Shown one piece after another: positions 1 to 5,990 of a stretch of 6,751 bases of DNA (positions within the stretch are counted from its first letter, which is position 1; each line of letters opens with the position of its first letter). This DNA is from Acidobacteriaceae bacterium (lineage in GTDB: Bacteria > Acidobacteriota > Terriglobia > Terriglobales > Acidobacteriaceae), in NCBI GenBank assembly GCA_003156495.1, contig PMHC01000072.1:34320-41070 (forward strand), in the 5' to 3' direction. The notes below the pieces were generated by a model. That model searched no databases. It saw only the letters and a list, made by a program, of their open reading frames with translations, and was not told the origin of the DNA. The position numbers were made by a program, and so were the translations under genes.

Positions 1-647
1 CTACCGGCGGGAGTAACCGGCGCAATGGTCCACGCCGCACCCATCGACGTGCCGCGATACAGAGCTTTCTCCCACGCGGGAAGTTGCGTAATGAGCTTGT
101 ATTTATTGGTGACGGCACGGGCTCCGCCGGCCGCGTTGGCGCTGAGAACAAACTGCCAAGCATCCCCCGGAGACAGCGCTGAAGCAAGCTGGATCGCACC
201 CTCCGTGGATGCACCCCCCTCCACATTGACATCGAAGGCTTTGTCACCGGCAACCGGAATTGCCTGCAGTGTATACGACAAAACCAGCGCGGAACTCTCT
301 GCCGGCATACTCCAGCGCGCAGCGATTTTCGTGCCGTCATAGGTGACGCGATGCAGAGTTGGAATCGTGGTGATGACCGGCAGAGTGTTGCTCTGTTGTG
401 TCGCGCCTTTCACCATCATCGCCATAACTGTGCAGGTGTAGAGATAGCCGGCTTGAAATCCGCCCTGAACCGCTACAACTCCGCTCAGCAGCGGGGGATC
501 GAAACTTGCCTGGTAAGCTGGTCCACCGTTGCTGGAGGCCAGTCCAACCACATATTTGGAAACTTCTCCGCCAAATGTCGGTGCGGTCCATTGCACCGAC
601 ACTTGGCCTCCATCGTAGACTGCGCTTAGAATCTGCGGATCGCTCAC
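1..647 (-). CDS. Protein with tandem fibronectin-III-like repeats (3' end outside window)
   Basis: The reading frame is open without a stop for 215 codons from a GTG at 647 to the left edge. A GGA seven bases upstream favours this GTG; an in-frame TTG at 659 is the alternative, and a stop lies just before it. No ATG start exists, so ATG-based gene finders would miss it. The product has about 2.2 repeats of ~93 residues. The clearest repeated motif is Y-[D/R]-G followed by W nine residues after the Tyr: Y11/W20, Y103/W112, Y197/W206. Each sits in a predicted beta-strand context (SAVYDGGQVSVQWTAP, HRVTYDGTKIAARWSMP, KALYRGTSMGAAWTIAP). This spacing and the Trp-containing B strand fit fibronectin type III or similar Ig-like sandwich modules. 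There is no signal peptide at the chosen start. It follows the Hint-domain gene by 17 bases on the same strand, so the two are almost certainly cotranscribed. Binding or scaffold function is inferred only from the fold type. Confidence 0.72.
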   Translation of the reverse strand, partial: MSDPQILSAVYDGGQVSVQWTAPTFGGEVSKYVVGLASSNGGPAYQASFDPPLLSGVVAVQGGFQAGYLYTCTVMAMMVKGATQQSNTLPVITTIPTLHRVTYDGTKIAARWSMPAESSALVLSYTLQAIPVAGDKAFDVNVEGGASTEGAIQLASALSPGDAWQFVLSANAAGGARAVTNKYKLITQLPAWEKALYRGTSMGAAWTIAPVTPAG

Positions 648-664
648 GTTGGTGTCCAATCAAT

Positions 665-2485
665 TCAATGTTCGAGGATATTGAGAAAGTCGGCACGCCA
701 CCGCTCCGGCACACGGCGCAGAATCTCTGCGGCACTCAGCATCTCAGGCCGCGCCAGTTTCGCTTGAGCATCCAGGCGGCGTTGCAGATTCACATCTCCA
801 ACCAGGATTCCATTGGCGTACATCGCGGCAGACTCATCCGTCTCCTGACCCTCGAGTCGCAGGTTATAGACCAATTTACTGGCCTGTTCCTCATGGATAT
901 CCGTAATGCGGGCGTTTCCGTTCAAGGTTTTTACCACATCTCCCTTGCGCAGGTCGCGGGCAGCCCGGATACCGTCCTGCGTAAACACCGGATGGCTCTG
1001 TGTCAGTTTGACGCTGTGCCCATGATCGTCGCTAACGACATACATCATCTCCGGCTCGGTCCCCTTGGTTAGATCCGCAACGGAACGCGTCACCCCATTG
1101 CCACTTTGAACCGAGAGTCCTTTTTGACCTTCAAACCATTCGATGGGATGTTCGCTTCCATCGGCCATGGTGATCATGGTTCCTTCGGCAACACAACCCC
1201 ACACAATATTCAGTTGTGGAATGATGTAGGCTCCCGTATCGGCATGGCTTGCGTCGCTGGTAATCATAAAGCTTGCATAGCCACCGTTTAGGAGCAGGAC
1301 TATGGCATTGAAATACAAGTCTGTGATTACGCCGCCTCGGGCCAGGCATTGATCCTTGTTCGGGAAATCGGCTGCTTTGAAACTCCAGTTCAAAACCTTA
1401 TTGTCCTTCCCGTTCACCGTGAAACCGACCAGACCTGCACCGGTCGAGGATTTCAGCACACATCCACCGCCCGACGCAACCGTCAGAGCCAGGGTCATAT
1501 AGCCCGTCGGGTTGTTATTTTTATCCAGATAAATCGAGCTCGGAAGCGTGGCATTTCCACTCAGTGGAAACACAAAATCGGTCGGTTGTCCATCGCTGTT
1601 GTAGTAGTCGCAAGAGTTTGGCGAGCCACGGTACCAGCACACTTCGAGAGGTGGCTTGATCGTGCCCTTGTTAACGCACTTTCCGGTGCCTTGTTGCGCC
1701 TTGTAGGTCGGCGCGGTCAAGCACGCGTCTGTCGGATCGATTGCGTCGTCCCAGGTGGAACTGATCGTGATGGGTTTCACCGTGTCAGGCGTTAGGTAGA
1801 CCATCGTGATCGCGTTGGCAACCACAGTAGTTCCTATCGGAAACTGGCTCGGTAAAGTTCCTGGAAGCTTGTTTTGGAAGATCGGAACATTCGGCTGTGA
1901 CTGAGTAAATTGACCTGTCGCAAAAATAGTTGGATCTTGCCCCGGAAGCGTAGCTGCCATATTTACCATGGTGACAATGGAGAAAGCGCCGCCATAGACA
2001 GAGGCCAGCGACCGCGCTACGTACTGACGAATCTGTGGCATGGACTCATCGTTTAATAAGCTCACCAGGGTCGTATTTTGCGGGTTTGGCGGCACATCTT
2101 CCAATGCGGAAACTCCAGCATTGGCTTCGATGGCTGTCGTCTTTCCGGCATAGGCCGGATGTAAAACCGGAGGTCCGAAATGCTGCCGTTGCGCACGTCT
2201 TATCGACCGGTATAGCTCAGGACGGTTTTGACTGGTCAATCCATCTCTGTCCAAGGCATCCATCACATACGCGTACTGCTTGGGATCGGCCAGATTCAGA
2301 ATGTAGGGCATGCCATTATGCTGTGTGTTTGCCAGGATGTATCGAAATCCCTCCATGGCCTTCGGCGCTGGCTGCCGTAGCGGAGTTTCCTTCTGTGAAG
2401 CCGCCGGAAGCGATCCCAGCGCGCAAATGAGCACCAAAAAGAGCGCAAGTACACTCTTCCTCAAACGCGGATATGCCAATGTCAT
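665..2485 (-). CDS. Secreted Hint-domain (self-processing) protein of unknown N-terminal function
   Basis: The start at 2485 is preferred over an in-frame ATG at 2506: TGGAG lies 8 bases before 2485, and the shorter form gives a classic signal peptide (basic RLRK, then a hydrophobic run VLALFLVLICALGSL, then PAAS). The product is about 606 residues. Residues ~33-425 form a large domain I do not recognise, rich in beta-prone and Gly/Pro/Thr segments, with six cysteines (255, 270, 283, 292, 342, 380) that could form disulfides after export. Residues 431-565 are a Hint domain. It begins with Cys431 (GCVAEGTMITMADG), has the TxxH block B motif TQSH (495-498), the block-like segment ARDLRKGDVV, and ends YANGILVGDV. 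The usual terminal His-Asn is replaced by Gly-Asp, so protein splicing is unlikely, while N-terminal thioester cleavage at Cys431 remains possible. Only ~41 residues follow the domain. Alternatives are a polymorphic-toxin processing module or a bacterial intein-like domain. Confidence 0.85.
   Translation of the reverse strand: MTLAYPRLRKSVLALFLVLICALGSLPAASQKETPLRQPAPKAMEGFRYILANTQHNGMPYILNLADPKQYAYVMDALDRDGLTSQNRPELYRSIRRAQRQHFGPPVLHPAYAGKTTAIEANAGVSALEDVPPNPQNTTLVSLLNDESMPQIRQYVARSLASVYGGAFSIVTMVNMAATLPGQDPTIFATGQFTQSQPNVPIFQNKLPGTLPSQFPIGTTVVANAITMVYLTPDTVKPITISSTWDDAIDPTDACLTAPTYKAQQGTGKCVNKGTIKPPLEVCWYRGSPNSCDYYNSDGQPTDFVFPLSGNATLPSSIYLDKNNNPTGYMTLALTVASGGGCVLKSSTGAGLVGFTVNGKDNKVLNWSFKAADFPNKDQCLARGGVITDLYFNAIVLLLNGGYASFMITSDASHADTGAYIIPQLNIVWGCVAEGTMITMADGSEHPIEWFEGQKGLSVQSGNGVTRSVADLTKGTEPEMMYVVSDDHGHSVKLTQSHPVFTQDGIRAARDLRKGDVVKTLNGNARITDIHEEQASKLVYNLRLEGQETDESAAMYANGILVGDVNLQRRLDAQAKLARPEMLSAAEILRRVPERWRADFLNILEH
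794..1195 (-). other. Hint (Hedgehog/intein) domain coding segment
   Basis: This segment encodes residues 431-564 of the secreted protein. It shows the ordered Hint signature. Cys is the first residue of block A, followed by G-T-x-I-x-M-A-D-G. A T-x-x-H motif (TQSHPVF) marks block B, and then comes a hydrophilic R-D-L-R-K-G-D-V-V stretch typical of the domain. A closing strand reads Y-A-N-G-I-L-V-G-D where a splicing intein would carry His-Asn plus a following Cys, Ser or Thr. The next residues are Val-Asn, so no extein nucleophile is present. In known families, Cys1 with the block B Thr/His supports an N-S acyl shift. Loss of the terminal Asn leaves cleavage, or transfer to an external nucleophile, rather than splicing. 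Confidence 0.82.
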
Positions 2486-2493
2486 GGTGTTTT

Positions 2494-2498
2494 CTCCA
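2494..2498 (-). promoter_or_regulatory. Ribosome binding site deciding the start of the Hint-domain gene
   Basis: The minus strand reads TGGAG followed by eight bases (AAAACACC) and then ATG at 2485. The upstream in-frame ATG at 2506 lies in front of this motif and has no comparable purine-rich sequence, so the shorter protein with the cleaner signal peptide is the likely product. Confidence 0.6.
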
Positions 2499-2506
2499 CG
2501 TTGCAT

Positions 2507-3133
2507 TGCGAACCTGGGCAGGTATCATCGACAACTCGCAACGCAGAATTTGAATGGATTATGCGTGGCCCGTTCCGGTCGTCCTACAATGCAGGGAGAC
2601 GATCACTCAACCATCTCGTCCCTTACAACTTTTTAGCCTGAACCAATGATGGATAAGCTATGGGGCCGTCTTTACGCGATAGAAATACCGAAAGATGCCG
2701 GTATCAGAAACACTGACATGCAGTACCAGGCCTCTCTTGATCCGAGTCGCGGCGCAAAGCACTACGGATAAGACACGAATCGCAGTGTCAGACAAAGCAT
2801 AGGGAGAGTCGTTTGACTATGCAATATTACTTTGGCATCGGCACCGATAGAGACTTACGTAATGCCAGCTGAGTAGCCATTGCAGCAACCAAGTGATCTT
2901 GCGCCTCGTGCGATTTTATGTCAACCGTTTTTTGATCGCTTCGTATTCCATCCCTTGAAAAGGGAGATCGTTTCGGGGGGCGCCGTCAAAATGGAGGAGT
3001 CTCGCGAGCGTTTTCCTCTCCTGCGGAGTTTCCCCATTCCCGGATCGTTTTGTAAGAGCCGCAGCGCGGTAACAACCGCGCCTTTGATTGTCTTATCTGT
3101 AAGGTGGCCTCGGCTTTGTGCCTTGCTTGCTTC
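2507..3133. other. Long gap with no convincing gene; possible decayed ORF scraps
   Basis: No intact gene with a start and ribosome binding site is visible here. Two minus-strand open stretches read more like protein than chance but lack starts. One covers 2658 to about 2810 and ends ...GIFRYFYRVKTAP. The other covers 2916-3092 and ends ...GMEYEAIKKRLT. I recognise neither, and they may be tails of genes lost when mobile elements rearranged the locus. The first ~170 bases upstream of 2485 must hold the leader, and probably the promoter, of the Hint operon, but I could not find a promoter with good -35 and -10 boxes there. A short hairpin lies at 3064-3081. Confidence 0.4.
3064..3081. repeat. 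Short GC-rich inverted repeat
   Basis: GCGCGGT pairs perfectly with ACCGCGC around an AACA loop, giving a 7-bp hairpin. On the plus strand it is followed by CTTTGATTGTCTT, which is T-rich but interrupted, so it is at best a weak terminator. No intact gene ends just before it on either strand. It may be left over from an element end or from a lost gene. Confidence 0.4.
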
Positions 3134-3439
3134 GGAGGGCAGGGAAGTCAAGTTGCTGTTGGGCGCGCACGACAAGACCTGTTCTAGCGCTGGAGAACTG
3201 GCTGAAAATCGCGAACATAAAAGAAGGGTACGTTTTCCGTCGCGTAGGTCTCTACGGCAATATCGGCAAATCGAGGCTGTCGGGTAATGCCATAGGCGCG
3301 ATCGTAAAGCGCGCGGTTGAATGGGGAAAATTGGGAGATCCGGACGACTACGGCGGCCATTCCCTGGCGCCGCTTTGTAACTGAAGCACCAGCAAATGGT
3401 GCCACTGATCGGCAGATCATGCGCCAGACAAGGCACAAG
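3134..3439 (+). pseudogene. Tyrosine recombinase/integrase C-terminal fragment, frameshifted and truncated
   Basis: Three reading frames joined in order give the catalytic half of a phage-integrase-type recombinase. Frame one is EGREVK...GAHDKTC (3135-3182). Frame two is PVLALENWLKIANIKEGYVF...SGNAIGAIVKRA...YGGHSL (3178-3366). Frame three is RRFVTEAPANGATDRQIMRQTRHK and then a stop at 3440 (3368-3442). GHSL-R is the H-x-x-R catalytic box and TRH holds the second catalytic His. The first break fits loss of one copy of a 5-base CCTGT repeat. The second fits one extra G at 3367. The N-terminal part is absent upstream of about 3134, and the segment with the nucleophilic Tyr is missing because IS66 sequence begins at about 3438. 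It is inactive debris of an integrated element. The family assignment is firm; the exact subgroup cannot be told. Confidence 0.8.
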
Positions 3440-4033
3440 TGATCTTAGACTGTCTGTAGCGCGGGCAATGAACAGCTTATTTCGAAATCAGCATATGTTC
3501 AATCAAGCCCGACCCAGTCGGCCCCCCGCGCAATGGTGCGCGATGGTGCCGGAGCCTCGACAACGTAGTTGCACTTGTCGCAGGCATACTTGGGACGCAC
3601 ATGACAAATCACCTTGAAATTAGTGGAATGTACTCGATGATCTCGGTGATATCTTCACCAAATGGTCTCAACGAGTAGCAGTCGCTCTGCGGTTTGTGCT
3701 CAATAGTCTCGCGTCCCAAATGTTCGGGTAGTGGCTTGCGGGCAGGCTCGTTGTTTTGGTTGGTTGCAGTGCCGTGAGGCTTTATCTGTTTGACGTGCTG
3801 GTTCTCGACCGCAACTGACAGTAAGTGGCACGCGCTTGCATCGTCAGAAAGAAATAGGTCTGCTTCATACTCCCGCTTCCAGAGATGAAGTTGGTTGGTG
3901 TTGACGCTTTTTCGCGTGCGGTTTGCGCCACGTTCAGACCTTTGAGTATCCGCTCAACAATACGGCGCTTTTCTGGACCTGTCCGGTAAATTCGCTTTGG
4001 ACGGGACGGTTCTTGTCCTGCAATCAAATCCAT
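3438..4033 (-). pseudogene. IS66 tnpA-tnpC fusion remnant with several frameshifts
   Basis: The start codon at 4033 opens the TnpA N-terminus (MDLIAGQEP, then RRIVERILKGLNVAQTARE), an HTH-type region. A one-base loss near 3907 shifts into VNTNQLHLWKREYEADLFLS and LLSVAVENQ, still TnpA-like. The same frame then runs without a break into TnpC: ARKPLPEHLGRETIEH, a degenerate zinc-finger region CYSLRPFGEDITE (the expected C-x-x-C has lost its second Cys), and EYIP. A second one-base loss near 3623 gives NFKVICHVRPKYACDKCNYV with C-x-x-C intact, then EAPAPSRTIARG. An extra base at 3504 leads to GLIEHMLISK, a stop codon replacing the expected Tyr, and AVHCPRYRQSKI. Alignment is from memory of IS66 TnpC (GLLAHVLVSKYADHLPLYRQSEI). 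The DDE catalytic domain is absent, so no activity is expected. Confidence 0.8.
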
Positions 4034-4050
4034 AAGGCCATCGTCAATGA

Positions 4051-4071
4051 CCTCACAGTTTAGCGCTTATC
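4051..4071 (-). repeat. Probable terminal inverted repeat of the IS66 remnant
   Basis: The minus strand reads GATAAGCGCTAAACTGTGAGG just upstream of the tnpA start, where the element end is expected. IS66-family ends usually begin GTAAGCG, and ATAAGCG here differs by one base. The partner repeat is lost, so the boundary cannot be confirmed by pairing. Confidence 0.42.
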
Positions 4072-4152
4072 GGGGGCCATCGAACGGTTACAAAGCAACT
4101 GCCATGTGTGTTAGCATTCATTTACCTTTGCGAGCTATGCATATCATGTTGC

Positions 4153-4157
4153 GGAGG
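4153..4157 (+). promoter_or_regulatory. Ribosome binding site of the sheath gene
   Basis: GGAGG stands five bases before the ATG at 4163. This is a strong Shine-Dalgarno match and fixes the start of the sheath protein, whose N-terminal TPGVY motif begins at residue 6. A promoter could not be recognised with confidence in the ~80 bases between the IS66 end and this site. Confidence 0.75.
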
Positions 4158-4162
4158 ATCTC

Positions 4163-5650
4163 ATGCCTGTAATAAAAACGCCAGGTGTCTATATCGTCGA
4201 GAAGCCTGCACTTCCGAACTCCGTAGTGGAAGTCGCAACGGCGGTGCCGGCGTTCATTGGCTACACGCAGGTAGCCGACAACAAAGGGACATCATTGCAC
4301 CGCACACCGTGGCGCATCAGTTCCATGGCCGAGTTCCAGAGTTACTTCGGCGGACCGCCGGATGCTTCGTTCCGCATCACCGACATCGCCGCATCGGCTG
4401 CAACGCCAGCGCTCGTTCAAGCGTTTTCTCTCAAAGGCAAGAACTATGTCGTCACTCCCACGCAATCTTTGTCCCAGCAGTTTCTGCTTTACTACAGCAT
4501 TCTGCTGTTCTTCCAGAATGGCGGTGGCCCTTGTTACATCGTTTCGGTTGGCTCGTACGCCGACTCAATAGATGAAGCGACGCTGATGGGTGGCATTGAT
4601 CTGTTGCTCACGGAGCAGGAGCCAACAATGGTGGTCCTGCCCGACGCCGTTCATCTGGCGACCGAGGCTTCCTGTATCAAAGTGCAGCAGGCCGCACTTG
4701 CTCATTGCGGAGAAAAGACCAAAAGCCGCGTAGCCATTCTGGATGTCTACGACGGTTACCGTGATCGCAAGGATCAGGCCGGCGACTGCATCACACAGTT
4801 TCGCAATGATCTCGGCATCAATTTTCTGAGTTATGCCGCCGCCTACTATCCGTGGCTTGCGACCAGCATTTTGAGTGAGAAGGATCTGAACTACAAGAAT
4901 CTTGTAGCCAAGGATCTAACGGATCTGTTGACGGCCGAGGCGATTCTTCCGGTTGATCTGATCGCTGAGGTGGCAACACCGGGCAAGTACACTCTGGAAT
5001 CGCTCAACAAAACGCTTTTGAGCGCCAGCCCTGTCTTCGCGCAGGTGATGAGCGAAGTGAAACGTCAGTTGAATGTCTTGCCGCCCTCGGCGGCGATTGC
5101 GGGCGTCTATTCAATGGTCGATGGCACGAAGGGCGTCTGGAAAGCGCCCGCCAATGTCAGTTTGAACTCGGTGGTAGCTCCGCTGGTCAGCATTTCCGGC
5201 TATGAACAGGAGGATTTGAACGTTGACGTGCAGGGCAAGTCGGTCAACGTGATCCGCTCCTTTATTGACGAGGGGGTATTGGTCTGGGGCGCACGCACTC
5301 TGGATGGCAACAGCCAGAATTTGCGCTACATCAATGTCCGCCGCACGATGATCATGCTGGAGCAGTCGATCAAGCTGGCGACTAAGGCCTATGTTTTTGA
5401 GAATAACGTACCGACCACCTGGGTTACCATCAAAAGCATAATCCGCAACTTCCTGACCGGCATCTGGAAGCGCGGCGGTTTGGCGGGCGCAACCTCCGAC
5501 GACGCCTTCGGCGTTTTCTGCGGATTGGGCGAAACGATGACCGCAGATGATATTCTGAGCGGCATTTTGCGTGTAACCGTGTTGGTGGCTATCACGCGGC
5601 CGGCCGAGTTTAGCGAAATCACCTTCCAGCAGCAAATGCCAAATTCATAG
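4163..5650 (+). CDS. Contractile tail sheath protein, eCIS / phage-tail-like type
   Basis: The product is 495 residues, in the usual range for sheath proteins of Afp/PVC-like contractile injection systems. Such subunits polymerise around the inner tube and contract to drive it through a target membrane. The N-terminus has TPGVYIVE (6-13) and PAFIGYT (29-35), the arm and first strand typical of the family. A central GGGPCYIVSVG (120-130) and ILDVYDGYR (192-200) follow. The conserved C-terminal sheath core holds PPSAAIAGVYSMVDGTKGVW (307-326), GVLVWGARTLDGN (371-383), YINVRRTMIMLEQSI (389-403) and the closing strand RVTVLVAITRPAEF (470-483) with FQQQM near the end. That last strand forms the intersubunit handshake in known sheaths. 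The gene is intact and has a strong RBS. It has no tube, baseplate, spike, ATPase or second sheath gene beside it in this window. IS66 debris lies upstream and no gene follows for about 600 bases, so it appears to be an orphan. Confidence 0.93.
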   Translation: MPVIKTPGVYIVEKPALPNSVVEVATAVPAFIGYTQVADNKGTSLHRTPWRISSMAEFQSYFGGPPDASFRITDIAASAATPALVQAFSLKGKNYVVTPTQSLSQQFLLYYSILLFFQNGGGPCYIVSVGSYADSIDEATLMGGIDLLLTEQEPTMVVLPDAVHLATEASCIKVQQAALAHCGEKTKSRVAILDVYDGYRDRKDQAGDCITQFRNDLGINFLSYAAAYYPWLATSILSEKDLNYKNLVAKDLTDLLTAEAILPVDLIAEVATPGKYTLESLNKTLLSASPVFAQVMSEVKRQLNVLPPSAAIAGVYSMVDGTKGVWKAPANVSLNSVVAPLVSISGYEQEDLNVDVQGKSVNVIRSFIDEGVLVWGARTLDGNSQNLRYINVRRTMIMLEQSIKLATKAYVFENNVPTTWVTIKSIIRNFLTGIWKRGGLAGATSDDAFGVFCGLGETMTADDILSGILRVTVLVAITRPAEFSEITFQQQMPNS

Positions 5651-5824
5651 CTTCGGCGATGTGGCGACAACACACTAGGAAAGATGCAATGGAAGATGGT
5701 GGTTTCACATAGTCGACTTTACCTTGCATAGTATAGTGACAAATCGTTTTCTTGGCGGCATGCTTATGGCATGAGGCAAACGAGTGTTTAATGGCGTTAT
5801 TTTTCCTTTTTGTAGGCGGCAAAG
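5651..5824. other. Non-coding stretch downstream of the sheath gene
   Basis: I see no gene here. There is no tube-protein start in the expected position after a sheath gene. A T-rich stretch (TTATTTTTCCTTTTTG near 5799-5814) is not preceded by a strong hairpin; the best nearby candidate is only a 5-bp CATGC/GCATG pair around 5760-5774, too weak and too far away to call a terminator. Confidence 0.45.
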
Positions 5825-5990
5825 TCAGATTCCAAATTTCTGGTCGTAGGTGACCAACTCCGCCAGAGCTGCCCGGCTTTCTTCATTGATCTGCCGCTTG
5901 AAGGCCATCGTGCTCTTGAAGGGAACACGCCGACGCGTTCCGACCCTGTGAAATTCGATCAGTTAGCAATTCTGTCGCCGCCGAAGGCGT
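5825..5990 (-). pseudogene. Remnant of an excisionase-family (HTH) antitoxin
   Basis: From 5962 down to the stop at 5825, the minus strand encodes LIEFHRVGTRRRVPF, then AFKRQINEESRAALAEL and a short tail ending KFGI. It resembles the C-terminal half of small excisionase-like DNA-binding antitoxins, whose pattern is HRVGTHRRV, a helix AxKxxIDxxRRAALDEL, and a short tail. An in-frame stop at 5963-5965 cuts the reading frame. The neighbouring frame upstream gives ATELLTD, which fits the helix before LIEFHRV, so a small deletion or frameshift probably separates the two. The N-terminal HTH helices are not recognisable and no toxin gene (for example PIN-domain) follows. The upstream limit is approximate. 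The assignment is from memory of the family pattern. Confidence 0.55.

Larger units (their letters stand above)
3438..4071 (-). mobile_element. IS66-family insertion sequence remnant, internally deleted and truncated
   Basis: Read on the minus strand, this stretch runs from a probable IS66 end near 4071 through the beginning of tnpA and directly into the middle of tnpC. It then stops where the integrase fragment of the opposite strand begins. A complete IS66 element carries tnpA, tnpB and tnpC over about 2.5 kb. Here tnpB, the end of tnpA, the start of tnpC and all of tnpC after its zinc-binding region are gone. The far inverted repeat is not present, so target-site duplication cannot be assessed. 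The remnant lies only ~92 bases upstream of the sheath gene start. Confidence 0.78.

Noticed and set aside
337..735. 132-codon minus-strand ORF starting MPQRFCAVCRSGG
   Set aside because: It overlaps the end of the Hint gene and the start of the repeat-protein gene out of frame, and has no structure of its own.
2646..2771. 41-codon plus-strand ORF starting MMDKLWGRLYAIEIP
   Set aside because: No Shine-Dalgarno sequence, no recognisable product, and it overlaps an equally plausible frame on the other strand.
2896..2924. Minus-strand promoter TTGACA-17-CAAGAT
   Set aside because: The -35 is perfect and the spacing ideal, but the -10 matches only 3 of 6, it lies ~410 bases from the nearest gene start, and TTGACA overlaps the end of a possible ORF remnant.
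2880..3436. Long overlapping ORFs on both strands as intact genes
   Set aside because: They are shadow frames across the frameshifted integrase fragment; recognisable motifs switch frame inside them.
3453..3491. Plus-strand reading ...VARAMNSLFRNQ as the integrase C-terminus containing the catalytic Tyr region
   Set aside because: The opposite strand of the same bases aligns better with IS66 TnpC (ISK-stop-AVHCPRYRQSKI), and no Tyr is present in the plus-strand reading.
3499..3540. Reading ARGADWVGLD-stop as an internal TnpC deletion joining to the LADWVG motif
   Set aside because: Shifting by one base at 3504 restores the collinear TnpC sequence GLIEHMLISK, so no large deletion is needed there.
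4121..4147. Promoter TTTACC-15-TATCAT for the sheath gene
   Set aside because: The spacer is too short and the resulting start site would fall on the ribosome binding site.
5619..5822. 67-codon minus-strand ORF as a toxin partner of the antitoxin remnant
   Set aside because: It begins with TTG, lacks an RBS, overlaps the 3' end of the sheath gene and shows no toxin motif.
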